Of a DNA stretch of 64,000 nt, positions 1-8,662 are shown one piece after another. A model generated the notes under the pieces. The model saw only the letters and a program-made list of their open reading frames with translations, was not told the DNA's origin and searched no databases. A program made the position numbers and the translations under genes. Position 1 is the first letter of the stretch. Every line of letters begins with the position of its first letter. The stretch covers positions 25,611 to 89,610 of the forward strand of contig JASMMK010000010.1 of the NCBI GenBank assembly GCA_030748215.1, written 5' to 3'. The DNA is from Candidatus Scalindua sp. GTDB lineage: Bacteria > Planctomycetota > Brocadiia > Brocadiales > Scalinduaceae.

Positions 1-195
1 CTCAGGTGCGTCTATGCCAATAAGCCTTACCCTTTTCTCAACTCCTCCATAGATAATCTGTATCACATCTCCATCTATTGTCCTTGTAACCATAGTTTTC
101 TGTCGCGCGTAAATTGGCGAGGACACCAGGACAAGAACAAATACCAATACTAAAGCCTTTATCTCTTTTCTAATATCTTTTTTTTTCTTCAACAT
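1..195 (-). CDS. SNase-like (thermonuclease-family) nuclease, N-terminal part, cut by window edge
   Basis: The ATG is at 195-193 on the minus strand and the frame stays open to base 1, giving 65 codons. A lysine-rich start (MLKKKKDIRKE) precedes a hydrophobic stretch (ALVLVFVLVLVSS) that looks like a signal peptide ending near IYA. The mature part begins with TIDGDVIQI and reaches RLIGIDAPE, the opening beta-strand signature of staphylococcal nuclease-like proteins, including a metal-binding Asp. The usual Thr of DGDTI is Val here. The catalytic Arg/Glu region lies outside the window, so activity cannot be judged. A secreted Ca2+-dependent nuclease is the family expectation. Confidence 0.75.
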   Translation of the reverse strand, partial: MLKKKKDIRKEIKALVLVFVLVLVSSPIYARQKTMVTRTIDGDVIQIIYGGVEKRVRLIGIDAPE

Positions 196-332
196 TCAAT
201 ATTCCTTGTTCAATATTCGATATTCTCTTTTCCTTCTTCTCTAGTTTTTAACATCTGTGCTTTATCCGTGTAAATCCGTGGTTAAAAATTAATGTTTCTT
301 CTTTTCAATCTTCAATCTACAATATTAAATAT
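196..332. repeat. Intergenic block of dispersed repeat words
   Basis: This spacer has no convincing ORF. It contains the phrase 'ctttatccgtgtaaatccg' and several versions of 'caatattcaatattc', which recur in other spacers of this window on either strand (about 1.7, 4.6 and 9.1 kb). I see no tRNA and no clear promoter. Confidence 0.5.
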
Positions 333-1049
333 TCAATCCTTAAAGATCTCAATCAGCTCCACGGTAAAGATTAAGGTCTGATTAGGTCCTATGGCTGCCG
401 GGCCTTTAGGGCCATAAGCCAGGCCTGAAGGAATATAAAAAATATATTTACTACCAACATTCATAAGTTTCAAGCCTTCAGTCCACCCCTTGATGACTTG
501 ATCTAATCCAAACTCTGCCGGCTCATTACGTTTGTAAGAACTGTCGAACTCTTTACCGTCAATCAAGGTGGCACTATAATGGACTTTAACCTTATCAGTC
601 GCCTCAGGCTTAGCACCCTCTCCCATGGTTACAACCTTGTACTGCAAACCGGAGGCGGTTTCCTTAACGCCGGGCTTCTTTTTGTTGGCGCCAAGAAAAG
701 CCAGGCCCTTTCTGGTGTTTTCATTGCCATTAGCCATCATTTCTGCTTGAGCTTTTTCCTTTTTCTTCTTCTGTTGAGACGCCATAAAAATGTTAATCTC
801 AGCCTCTGACACCGCAAGTTCGCCCCCATTTAACATATCCTCCAACCCACTGGCAAACAGCTCAACATCCACTTCCATCTCATTCTCTTTACTATAAGTA
901 CCAATTTGAGTACCAAGGATATAGCTAAACATCTGAGACTCCGACCACTTGGCTCCGGCACCTGCAGGCTCAGCATCATCTTGTGCAGTAGCAATACCTG
1001 AAATAACAGATAGCATTAAAACAGGAAACAACATGATTCTTAATTTCAT
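333..1049 (-). CDS. FKBP-type peptidyl-prolyl cis-trans isomerase, Mip-like, exported
   Basis: Predicted 238 aa. The frame is open further upstream, but the ATG at 1049 is preferred: it has GGAG just upstream, opens a typical signal peptide (MKLRIMLFPVLMLSVISG), and matches the start of the paralogue at 34448. Residues of about 30-115 resemble the helical FKBP_N dimerisation region. The C-terminal half is the isomerase domain, with KVHYSATLIDGKEFDSS, VIKGWTEGLKLM and FYIPSGLAYG. It should catalyse proline isomerisation during folding in an exported compartment. The KKKKKEK tract in the middle is unusually basic compared with the paralogue. Confidence 0.9.
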   Translation of the reverse strand: MKLRIMLFPVLMLSVISGIATAQDDAEPAGAGAKWSESQMFSYILGTQIGTYSKENEMEVDVELFASGLEDMLNGGELAVSEAEINIFMASQQKKKKEKAQAEMMANGNENTRKGLAFLGANKKKPGVKETASGLQYKVVTMGEGAKPEATDKVKVHYSATLIDGKEFDSSYKRNEPAEFGLDQVIKGWTEGLKLMNVGSKYIFYIPSGLAYGPKGPAAIGPNQTLIFTVELIEIFKD

Positions 1050-1203
1050 AAAAAAACTCCTAAAATCCGTAATATTAAATATAAAGCCCATAATCAAAAC
1101 AGACTCATTTTATCATGGAGTTCATCTTTATGATAAGAGAAATATAATGGGACGCGGATTTTAGGGATTTAAGAGTTGCGGGTTTCGTGTTGCGGATTAC
1201 AGA

Positions 1204-1701
1204 TTACTTCTCTTTTTTTGCTTTAAAACCTATCTTGGTTTTTTTCTCTACTGGTGTATTTAACATTTCTTTTATAGTTTTAAAGATGAGTTGGAAATGT
1301 TGGTCGTGCTTGTCGTGTCGTTTCTCCATATCTTCAACTTTCTTCTGCAATTCCTTGTGAGTTAAAATCATTTCTCTGAGCTTAGTAAACGTTTTCATAA
1401 TTTCGATGTTAACCTGTATTGCACACTTGCTACGCAGAACACTTGAAAGCATAGCTACACCCTGTTCAGTAAAAGCATATGGTGTTCCCCTGCGGAGACC
1501 ACCCCAACTTGAAATCACAATTTGTGATTTCAAGTCTGCAAACTCTTTTTCAGAAAGCTGAAACATAAAGTCTTCAGGGAAGCGTTCAAGATTACGTTTT
1601 ACAGCCTGTACCAACACGCGTGGCTCAACTTCATAAAGTACAGCTAAATCGGTACTTAACATCACTTTTTGCTGACGAATCAAATAGATGTGTTTTTTCA
1701 T
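1204..1701 (-). CDS. ORF6N-domain DNA-binding protein
   Basis: Predicted 165 aa. The N-terminal ~100 residues carry the ORF6N pattern: [20 protein letters not shown], then [17 protein letters not shown], then [11 protein letters not shown]. The C-terminal part is a charged coiled coil ([17 protein letters not shown]) ending in a lysine-rich tail. ORF6N proteins occur in phages and as widely spread chromosomal genes, and are thought to bind DNA; the cellular role is unknown. The ATG at 1701 is chosen because the sequence upstream of it is dispersed repeat rather than protein-like. No phage genes are adjacent. Confidence 0.85.
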   Translation of the reverse strand: MKKHIYLIRQQKVMLSTDLAVLYEVEPRVLVQAVKRNLERFPEDFMFQLSEKEFADLKSQIVISSWGGLRRGTPYAFTEQGVAMLSSVLRSKCAIQVNIEIMKTFTKLREMILTHKELQKKVEDMEKRHDKHDQHFQLIFKTIKEMLNTPVEKKTKIGFKAKKEK

Positions 1702-2020
1702 ATAAGCGGATTTAACCACGAAAGGCATGAAAATCACGAATAAAAAGGGGAAATTTAGCCACGGATTTTCACAGATTAACACGGATAAAGAAAAGATACA
1801 TCTTAGGAAAGCAGGAAAGTGAAAACAATTAAGAATTAGTAATTATTAATTCCTCATTGATAATTGGACATTGACTACTGTCTAATCAATGCTTAAAGAT
1901 CAAAAAAGCAAATGACAGTTGTCCATTGGCCAATCTTCAATATACAATATTAAATATTCCCTGTCCGCCAGTTTGTTAGGCGGGAATCCCTATGGCTTTA
2001 GGCACTTATCTGCCCAAGCG
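1702..2020. repeat. Repeat-rich spacer
   Basis: A 319-base spacer with no gene. It holds 'ccacggattttcacagatt', 'accacgaaaggcatgaaaat', short phrases such as 'tcattgataattggacattg', and a small hairpin of the form CCGCC...GGCGG near 1964-1984. The same vocabulary appears in the other spacers of the first 10 kb, so this is probably non-coding repeat material rather than a decayed gene. Confidence 0.5.
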
Positions 2021-2488
2021 CTAACTATCAATTGAGATGTTTGCTACACACGGTTTTACCAGCCTTTTGAAATCGTCATAGTGCAGAGTGATCAGCTCAG
2101 TGTAGGAACCTGCGTTAAAGACGATCTCATTCTGATCGGTCAGTTTCTCATCCACTATGACCTGCATGTCATAAAGATTTCCGAATGGTGGGATAGCACC
2201 AATATGACACCCCGGAAACAGGTCTGCGAATTCATTTTCGATGGCAAGTTCAGCTTTACCAGCTCCGGCAGCTTCTTTTAGGAGAGCAAAATCTACCCTG
2301 TCGGAAGCAGACAAAACTGCCATAGCCATCTTATCATCTATTTTAACCATCACAGTTTTAGCTATTTTCCTCCCAGGTACGTGCGCAGAAGCGGCAACTT
2401 CCTGCGCCGTGTAAGCATGCGAATGAAAAGACGATATATACTTAATATTATTAGCATCAAGAAACTCTTTTAATCTGACGACAGGCAT
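2021..2488 (-). CDS. YbaK/ProX-family aminoacyl-tRNA deacylase
   Basis: Predicted 155 aa, the usual size of a free-standing YbaK/EbsC domain. Family features are the N-terminal LKEFLDANNIKY helix, the HSHAYTAQEVAASAHVPG segment, the AKTVMVKIDDKMAMAVL strand with the conserved lysine, and GAIPPFG followed by DEKL. These enzymes hydrolyse mischarged tRNAs such as Ala- or Cys-tRNA(Pro) in the cytoplasm. Substrate class cannot be read from the sequence. The gene stands alone on the minus strand, with a GAGG-type ribosome site upstream. Confidence 0.88.
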   Translation of the reverse strand: MPVVRLKEFLDANNIKYISSFHSHAYTAQEVAASAHVPGRKIAKTVMVKIDDKMAMAVLSASDRVDFALLKEAAGAGKAELAIENEFADLFPGCHIGAIPPFGNLYDMQVIVDEKLTDQNEIVFNAGSYTELITLHYDDFKRLVKPCVANISIDS

Positions 2489-2856
2489 GACAACCTCCTC
2501 TCTTCCCTTGACTACATATATAATAAGTAAAGTGATTTGTAACCGCTTTATCGCTTTAAATATTATAAAAAAGAGCGGGGGGGCTTTGCAAGGTAAATAC
2601 GCAGGACTCCCCGGACAAAAGGCGCCGAGGACAAGAAGCCTGCTTTATTAGTTCGGAGTGGAAAAGTTCGGTGTTCGGAGAGAAAGGAAAAATATTGGGA
2701 TTTACGAATTACGATTTCAGATTTAGGAATTGAGGAATGACTAATGACAAAAACAAGCCCTTAACTTTAGTCACTTTAAACTTTAGATCACTTCCCGCCC
2801 GGCCAGCCGTTCGGACGGGTAGGCACTCATGTCTAATCACCAGCATGTGAAAAAAT
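2489..2856. repeat. Repeat-rich spacer including a GC-rich hairpin element (2791-2822)
   Basis: No gene is visible. Words such as 'gatttacgaattacgatttc' and 'aggaatgactaatgacaa' match other spacers. At 2791-2822 lies an element that can fold (CCCGCCCG against CGGACGGG, one mismatch); close copies occur at 9311-9343 and 50925-50957. Confidence 0.5.
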
Positions 2857-2885
2857 TTGTATTATTTATATAAAAGGTGTATATT
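2857..2885 (+). promoter_or_regulatory. Possible sigma70-type promoter for the 2-oxoacid oxidoreductase operon
   Basis: A weak -35 (TTGTAT, 2857-2862) and a good -10 (TATATT, 2880-2885) are separated by 17 bases. Transcription would start near 2892, about 40 bases before the first gene. Only the -10 is close to consensus. Confidence 0.35.
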
Positions 2886-2932
2886 GAACCTGTTATGAGT
2901 CTGTAAAATTTCTAACTCAGTGGAACAGTGAA

Positions 2933-4609
2933 ATGGAAACTGAAAAAGATGAGATTTTTGTCTCAACAGATAAATTAGACAGGAAGTGGATTGATGTAAA
3001 CATTCCCTGCAGCGCTGCCTGCCCCGCCATGACCGATATTCCGGGTTACATCCAGGCTATTGCAGCCGGTGATTACGAAACAGCATACCGCATCAATAGA
3101 GAGGAGAATATATTGCCCGGTGTGTTGGGCCGTGTCTGCGACCGCCCCTGCGAACCTGTCTGCCGACATGGAAGAGATGGACTTGGAGAGCCCGTGTCAA
3201 TATGTTTCCTCAAGCGCGCTGCGACTGATTATGGGATGGAACCTGTAAATAAGGAAATCAAACCTAACGGTAAGAAGGTCTGCGTAATCGGAGCCGGTCC
3301 GGCCGGATTAACCGCTGCCAATGACCTGGCCTTAAAAGGATACCAGGTAACTATACTGGAACAGTTCGACCAGCCCGGTGGAATGCTGCGTTACGGCATT
3401 CCTCAATTCCGACTGCCAAATGATGTGGTTGCCGAAGATGTAAAATCGATTACAGATCTGGGTGTAACTATCAAGACCAATTTCCGTGTTGAGGACGCTA
3501 GAAAGATTGAAGAGCTGAGAAAAGATTATGACGCGGTTATACTTGCAGGGGGATGCGCAAATCCCAAACAGACCACTCTACCCGGTATTGACAGCAAGGG
3601 GGTATACTGGGGCCTCGATTTTATGATAGCTGCAAACAGGGAAGAGCTGGATAGACCGCTTGAGGATGTCATCGTCATCGGCGGCGGGTTTACCGCGGTG
3701 GATTGTACACGAATGTCTTACCGGATGGGTGCAAAGACCATTACGCTGGCTTACCGACGTATGAAAAAGGATATGTATGTCGGTGTACATGAACTTGAAG
3801 TGATGGAGTCAGAAGGCATTGATACAATCTCTTTAGTGTCTGCAGTATCTGTCTTATCCAATGATGAAGGGGTAGTAACAGGTGTAGAATCCATTCACAA
3901 CTCTATTAACGAGGACCGTTCAATCACACCAATAGAAGTGTCTGAATTTATCATGGAAGCGGATACTGTTATATTTGCCGTTGGACAGGAAGCGGATGAA
4001 CAAGTTGCAGAAACCGAAAGTGTTGAACAGAAGACTGTTTTTTCCATTGCAGGTGATTTCAGGAACGGCTCTTCTACGGTGATCGAAGCCGTAGCGGATG
4101 GACGTAAGGTCGCAAGTGAAGTCCATATGAAGCTATCCGGCACAAAAGGAGCTAAAGAGGCCATCCATATCAGCGAGGTAAAGGATACCGGAAGAAAACG
4201 GGATTATGATTTTATCCCTGCCCAACCCATGGACACAACTCCCATGCGTGACAGGCAGATTAAAAACAGGGAAGTAGAGACCGGATATTCAAAAGAGAAA
4301 GCAATTACTGAAGCGAAACGGTGTTATCTCTGCCATTACAATTACCAGATAGATATCAGCCGCTGCATCTACTGCCTGGCATGCATCGATGTGATGCCGG
4401 TAGACTGTATCAAGATGGCAAAGGATATTGAGGTAACTGAAGAGGGTAATTTGAATTATATAGAGACTAAAAACTGGAGTGAAGTAGAGGCCATTACTAT
4501 AGATAACGACAAATGCATCCGATGCGGTAACTGCGTCCGCGCATGCCCGGTGGACTGCATCTCCATCTCCAAATATAAGCTTGAAACGGAGGAGGGGGAA
4601 AAGGATTGA
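2933..4609 (+). CDS. GltD/BzdV-like NAD(P)H:ferredoxin flavoprotein with C-terminal 2x[4Fe-4S]-type domain
   Basis: Predicted 558 aa. Residues ~25-110 form the Fer4_20-type N-terminal iron-sulfur domain (IPCSAACPAMTDIPGYI; GRVCDRPCEPVC). An FAD-binding Rossmann motif follows (GAGPAGLTAANDLALKGY), then a second nucleotide fold (VIVIGGGFTAVDC). The C-terminus is ferredoxin-like. The second cluster motif is canonical (C528, C531, C534, C538-Pro), but in the first (C478, C481, C484) the expected fourth cysteine is Met488. The family moves electrons between NAD(P)H and ferredoxin. As first gene of an operon with fused gamma/alpha and beta 2-oxoacid oxidoreductase subunits, it probably couples that enzyme to NADP, as in Azoarcus 2-oxoglutarate:NADP oxidoreductase. 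No strong ribosome site is seen. Confidence 0.85.
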   Translation: METEKDEIFVSTDKLDRKWIDVNIPCSAACPAMTDIPGYIQAIAAGDYETAYRINREENILPGVLGRVCDRPCEPVCRHGRDGLGEPVSICFLKRAATDYGMEPVNKEIKPNGKKVCVIGAGPAGLTAANDLALKGYQVTILEQFDQPGGMLRYGIPQFRLPNDVVAEDVKSITDLGVTIKTNFRVEDARKIEELRKDYDAVILAGGCANPKQTTLPGIDSKGVYWGLDFMIAANREELDRPLEDVIVIGGGFTAVDCTRMSYRMGAKTITLAYRRMKKDMYVGVHELEVMESEGIDTISLVSAVSVLSNDEGVVTGVESIHNSINEDRSITPIEVSEFIMEADTVIFAVGQEADEQVAETESVEQKTVFSIAGDFRNGSSTVIEAVADGRKVASEVHMKLSGTKGAKEAIHISEVKDTGRKRDYDFIPAQPMDTTPMRDRQIKNREVETGYSKEKAITEAKRCYLCHYNYQIDISRCIYCLACIDVMPVDCIKMAKDIEVTEEGNLNYIETKNWSEVEAITIDNDKCIRCGNCVRACPVDCISISKYKLETEEGEKD

Positions 4610-4851
4610 CTATTTAATATTGTAGATTGAAGATTGAAAGACTAACTCTCGCAAAGGCGTAGAGGACACAAAGAAAATAATTTAGCCACAGATTTTCACT
4701 GATAATCCCCGGACACAAAACGCCGAGGACATAACACGGATAAAGAATTAAGGGATTAAGAGAATAGTAATAATTTTTAAACTTTGCGCTCTTCGCGCCT
4801 CTGCGGTGAGTGTCTTTTTTGCAACTTGAGTAGAACGAAAGTTAGAAACGT
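4610..4851. repeat. Repeat-rich spacer inside the 2-oxoacid oxidoreductase gene set
   Basis: No gene. The spacer contains 'tagccacagattttcactga', 'ggacacaaaacgccgagg' and the reverse-oriented phrase 'tttgcgctcttcgcgcctct', which are dispersed repeat words seen elsewhere. It separates the first flavoprotein gene from the next three, so the two parts may be transcribed separately. Confidence 0.5.
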
Positions 4852-5853
4852 ATGAAACATGTTATTATTGGTGCAGGAGTAGCAGGGATAACCGCTGCAA
4901 GAACCATTAAGGAGCTGAACAGCAATGCGGAAGTGGTGGTTATCGGGGATGAACTGTTTCTGCCATACAAGCGCTATCTGCTGACAGAGTTTCTGTGCGA
5001 CTCAATACAGAGAGATGATCTGCTATTCTTCTCTATAAAAAAGCTGAACGAATTGGGAGTTAAACTTCGTAAGGGTGAGTATGTAAAATCTATTGAGCCT
5101 TCGGAAAAAGTGATAAAGCTCCACCATAATGAAGTTGTGCATTACGATAAACTTCTCATCGCTACAGGCGGCAGACCCGGCCTGGGGCTCGTGCTTCGCC
5201 CGTTCAAGAAACATATCCACTTCTATTATTCCCTGTATGACACCCTGATATTAAAAGAGAAACTACCTGAAGTCCATAAATGCATTGTTTTCGGAGATGG
5301 TGTGAGCTGCCTGGATTTGATCTGTGTGCTGCACAACCTTGGAAAGAGGGTTACTTATATCACCAGAGGGGAGCGGGCAACCTTTGGCCTGGAAGAAGAT
5401 GATTTTGAGGGTGACTTGCACGAATTTCTGGAAGAGAAAGGGATAGAGATCATAACAGAGGAGCAGATTGTATCGGTAGAAGAGTCAGATCAAGGCTACA
5501 AGGTCGAAACAATACAGCAAAAAACGTTAACGACTGATATTGTTTTTGCCTGGGATTTTTATAAACCGAATATCTCATTTATAGAAGGTTCGGCAATCGA
5601 AAAAAAGCTGGGCATCTTAGTTAATACACGCCTGGAAACATCTGAGAAGGATATCTACTCAGCCGGAGATTGTGTAGAGATTTATCATCCAAGCATTAAA
5701 GGTTACTGGATTAATTTTGGACTGCCTAACGCGCTGGAGCAGGGAAGAGTTGCCGGTAGTAATATGTCCGGACAAAACGAGGAGTATAAAACACAGGAAG
5801 CCATTGTTTTCAATCTTATGGGAACATCGTTGAAAGCAAGGTGGTGGAGATGA
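4852..5853 (+). CDS. FAD-dependent pyridine nucleotide-disulfide-type oxidoreductase
   Basis: Predicted 333 aa, with the FAD fold at the extreme N-terminus (HVIIGAGVAGITAARTI), the YDKLLIATGG motif near residue 105, a second nucleotide fold (CIVFGDGVSCLDL), and the ATP-like FAD closure IYSAGDCVEIY. It resembles the reductases of rubredoxin, nitrite reductase and hydrocarbon oxygenase systems, but lacks their C-terminal domain. Its last four bases overlap the start of the fused 2-oxoacid oxidoreductase subunit (ATGA), implying translational coupling and a joint role, perhaps as a second electron-transfer partner. The acceptor is unknown. Confidence 0.8.
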   Translation: MKHVIIGAGVAGITAARTIKELNSNAEVVVIGDELFLPYKRYLLTEFLCDSIQRDDLLFFSIKKLNELGVKLRKGEYVKSIEPSEKVIKLHHNEVVHYDKLLIATGGRPGLGLVLRPFKKHIHFYYSLYDTLILKEKLPEVHKCIVFGDGVSCLDLICVLHNLGKRVTYITRGERATFGLEEDDFEGDLHEFLEEKGIEIITEEQIVSVEESDQGYKVETIQQKTLTTDIVFAWDFYKPNISFIEGSAIEKKLGILVNTRLETSEKDIYSAGDCVEIYHPSIKGYWINFGLPNALEQGRVAGSNMSGQNEEYKTQEAIVFNLMGTSLKARWWR

Positions 5854-7607
5854 AATATTCCGAAATTACAATTCGCTTTTGCGGCATAGCGGGAGACGGT
5901 ATAGTGGCTTCAGGAAAGATTTTTGCAGGTGCCTGCGCCAACATAGGCCTGCATGTAATGGTAAATAATATCTACAGTGCCGAGATCAGAGGTATGGGCA
6001 AATCTTCCGCCACAATCAGGTTTTCGACATCAAAGCTGTATAGTATGGGTGATGGTCTGGACCTGCTTGTGGGTATGGAAGCTAAAGAGTCTATTATTGA
6101 CCTGCGTGATGTTAAGGAGGAAGGCAATGTTTTCTACGATACCAGCACTATCGGTGATGTAGAGGAAGAGGACAGCCTGGTCTCTCACATAACACCGGAA
6201 ATGCAGGGACACGGTCTGCCTATTCAGAAACTGGCAAACGAAGCGACAGGTACAAATCAGGGTAAAAACCTGGTTACTATTGGAGCGATCTGTTACTTTT
6301 ATTCATTACCTCCTGAGATGTTTGTAGATCAGATAAGAAGCGTCTTTGCGCACAAAGGAGAGCATGTTATAGATGTCAATATCAAGGCCTTCAACCTGGG
6401 CTATGAGTATTTTAAAGAACACTACCCTCTCAATAACCAGTTTGAATTTGACAAAACATCAGAACCCATGGCACTGACAAGCGGCAATGACGCTATTGCC
6501 AAAGGGGCGTTGGATTGCGGTTTGAAATTTTATGCGGGATATCCTATCACACCGGCAACAAAGATCATGGAGATTGCAGCAAAGGAGTTGCCGAAGCTGG
6601 GAGGGTGGACCCTCCAGATGGAGGATGAAATTGCGGCCATCGGTGCAGTGTTGGGGGCATGGTTTGCTGGGAAGCGTGCAATGACCGCTACTTCCGGGCC
6701 CGGCCTTTCACTGATGTGCGAAATGATTAACCTGTCGGTAATGGCTGAAATCCCGACAGTCATTGTCAACGTTCAACGGGGCGGCCCTTCTACAGGCCTG
6801 CCTACTAAAGTAGAACAGGGAGACCTTAATATAGCGCTTTATGGCGGAGCCGGAGATTCCCCCAGAGTGGTAATGGCGCCCACCGACTCCGAAGAGTGTT
6901 ACAGCGGTATTCAACTGGCCTTTGATATTGCAGAGAAGTACCAGACTCCGGTGATCTTTCTCAGCGATCTCTTCCTTGGACAGCGTATAGAAACCGTTAC
7001 GATCAAGGAGAACATTGACAGGGACAGATGTACCAGGAAGAAGCCGACATCGGAACAGCTGGAAGATTTCCAGAGATATCAAATTACCGACGATGGCGTT
7101 TCACCACTAATCGTTCCCGGAAAACCGGGGGCTGTTTTCTCTACTACCGGACTGGAACATTCAATCAAAGGAAATCCCAACTACGAAGAGGAGGTTCACA
7201 GCATGATGACTGCAAAACGGTTTCGTAAATTTGAATCAATTGTAGAAGATCTTCCTCATGCAGTCATCCTTGGGGATGAGACTGCTGACATTGGAATTGC
7301 CGGTTGGGGTTCGACGATAGGTTCAATATTGGAAGGAATGGAGCTGGCAAGAGAACAGGGTGTTAAGACGAAGTTGATAAAATCAATTATGATTCATCCG
7401 CAGCGAGAGAATTTATTCCGAAAGTTTTTTGCCTCGTGCAAGAAGATTATTGTACCGGAGATGAACTACCAGGGACAATATGCAGCTCTGTTAAAATCAC
7501 GATACGGTATAAAACCGATAGAGATACACATACCCGCTGTCAATCCGGTAAGTCCTTTAAAAATTGCACAAAAAATTATGGAGGCCAACAGTGAGCTTTC
7601 TCAGTAA
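5850..7607 (+). CDS. korA: 2-oxoacid:ferredoxin oxidoreductase, fused gamma-alpha subunit (probably 2-oxoglutarate type)
   Basis: Predicted 585 aa. Residues ~5-190 are the gamma domain (CGIAGDGIVASGKIFAGA; AEIRGMGKSSATIRFS). From ~215 the alpha domain begins (KFYAGYPITPATKIMEIAA), with TATSGPGLSLM and VQRGGPSTGLPTKVEQGDL, the usual pyrophosphate-side and CoA-side segments. The fused gamma-alpha plan with a separate small beta subunit is typical of 2-oxoglutarate oxidoreductases (KorAB), though pyruvate or branched 2-oxoacids cannot be excluded. The ATG at 5850 is preferred over GTG 5841: it has AAGGTGGTGG upstream and overlaps the previous stop by four bases. Oxygen-sensitive, cytoplasmic, CoA-dependent enzyme. 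Confidence 0.9.
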   Translation: MKYSEITIRFCGIAGDGIVASGKIFAGACANIGLHVMVNNIYSAEIRGMGKSSATIRFSTSKLYSMGDGLDLLVGMEAKESIIDLRDVKEEGNVFYDTSTIGDVEEEDSLVSHITPEMQGHGLPIQKLANEATGTNQGKNLVTIGAICYFYSLPPEMFVDQIRSVFAHKGEHVIDVNIKAFNLGYEYFKEHYPLNNQFEFDKTSEPMALTSGNDAIAKGALDCGLKFYAGYPITPATKIMEIAAKELPKLGGWTLQMEDEIAAIGAVLGAWFAGKRAMTATSGPGLSLMCEMINLSVMAEIPTVIVNVQRGGPSTGLPTKVEQGDLNIALYGGAGDSPRVVMAPTDSEECYSGIQLAFDIAEKYQTPVIFLSDLFLGQRIETVTIKENIDRDRCTRKKPTSEQLEDFQRYQITDDGVSPLIVPGKPGAVFSTTGLEHSIKGNPNYEEEVHSMMTAKRFRKFESIVEDLPHAVILGDETADIGIAGWGSTIGSILEGMELAREQGVKTKLIKSIMIHPQRENLFRKFFASCKKIIVPEMNYQGQYAALLKSRYGIKPIEIHIPAVNPVSPLKIAQKIMEANSELSQ

Positions 7608-8439
7608 ACAGTCAGTTATAGATGGATTAAATAAAGCAAAGGCGTCCAAAACAAAAGAGTGGAGAGACAACCTTCCCACCTGGTGCCCCGGATGCGGCCA
7701 CTTTACCGGGCTTCACGGTCTTTATGAAGCCGCTGAAAAACTGAAAATCCCGCCTAAGGATTTTGTAGTAGTTTCCGGAATTGGCTGCTCGGGAAGATTT
7801 CCATTTTTCATTAAAGGTTTTGGATTGCACGGATTGCACGGCAGGGCGATACCGATTGCTACCGGAATTAAAGTCGCCAGCCCGGAGTTAACAGTTGTGG
7901 TAGTTGGTGGAGATGGAGACGGCGTAGGGATAGGCGGAGGACACTTCCCTCATGCCGCAAGGAGTAATTTCAATCTTACATACATATTACTGGATAACAG
8001 TATTTACGGCCTGACCAAAGGGCAGGTGTCTCCCACTTCACCAATGGGCATGAAGAGCGGCACCTCTCCGTACGGGAATATTGCACGCCCGTTGAATCCA
8101 ACAACGCTCGCACTGGCATACGGAGCCACTTTTGTAGCAAGGACCTTTTCCAGGGAACGGGATATGGTGTCTGAACTGATTACCCGGGCCATCCAGCACA
8201 AAGGCTTTTCATTTGTCCACGACCTGTCACCCTGCGTAGTATTTAATAAAGATGTTACGTATAACAGTTTGAATGATGTAACGGTAAAGCTTCCTGATGA
8301 ACATGATACCCTGAACCGTTCAAACGCTATGTCACTGGCAGAGAGCACAGAGCCGGTTTACCAGGGACTTTTCTTCAAGGAAGAGATCCCATCGTTTGAC
8401 GACCATGTAAAACAGGTCAAAGACGGACTAGAGGATTGA
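7591..8439 (+). CDS. korB: 2-oxoacid:ferredoxin oxidoreductase, beta (TPP-binding) subunit
   Basis: Predicted 282 aa from a GTG start. GTG 7591 is chosen because GGAGG lies six bases upstream; the frame is open to a TTG at 7564. The start lies inside the end of korA (17-base overlap), so translation is coupled. Diagnostic parts are the first iron-sulfur/TPP motif PTWCPGCGHFTGLHGL, GIGCSGRFPFF, and the thiamine diphosphate motif GGDGDGVGIGGGH followed by LLDNSIYGLTKGQVSPTS. The YGLTKGQ.SPTS stretch is shared by the KorB/VorB group. It forms the catalytic heart of the complex with the fused alpha-gamma chain. Confidence 0.92.
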   Translation: MSFLSKQSVIDGLNKAKASKTKEWRDNLPTWCPGCGHFTGLHGLYEAAEKLKIPPKDFVVVSGIGCSGRFPFFIKGFGLHGLHGRAIPIATGIKVASPELTVVVVGGDGDGVGIGGGHFPHAARSNFNLTYILLDNSIYGLTKGQVSPTSPMGMKSGTSPYGNIARPLNPTTLALAYGATFVARTFSRERDMVSELITRAIQHKGFSFVHDLSPCVVFNKDVTYNSLNDVTVKLPDEHDTLNRSNAMSLAESTEPVYQGLFFKEEIPSFDDHVKQVKDGLED

Positions 8440-8662
8440 AGATTAAAAAGAAAAAAGCAATGGCAGCTTAAATCCAAATGTCAAAGCTCAAAATCCCAAT
8501 GAAATCCAAAATCAAAAGTACAAAAGAATGACTAATGACAAATGATTGATTTCACCACGGAAAGGCACGGAGAATCACTGAAGTTAGAAGCAAGAGAAGA
8601 GATTGTTAATTGGTAATTTGTAACCCGTAACCCGCAACCCGTAACTCGTTTCTTCGCTTTAA
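8440..8662. repeat. Repeat-rich spacer
   Basis: No gene. Contains 'ttcaccacggaaaggcacgg', 'taacccgtaacccgcaaccc' and 'gaatgactaatgacaaatga', all dispersed phrases. I see no clear terminator for the upstream operon apart from these. Confidence 0.45.
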
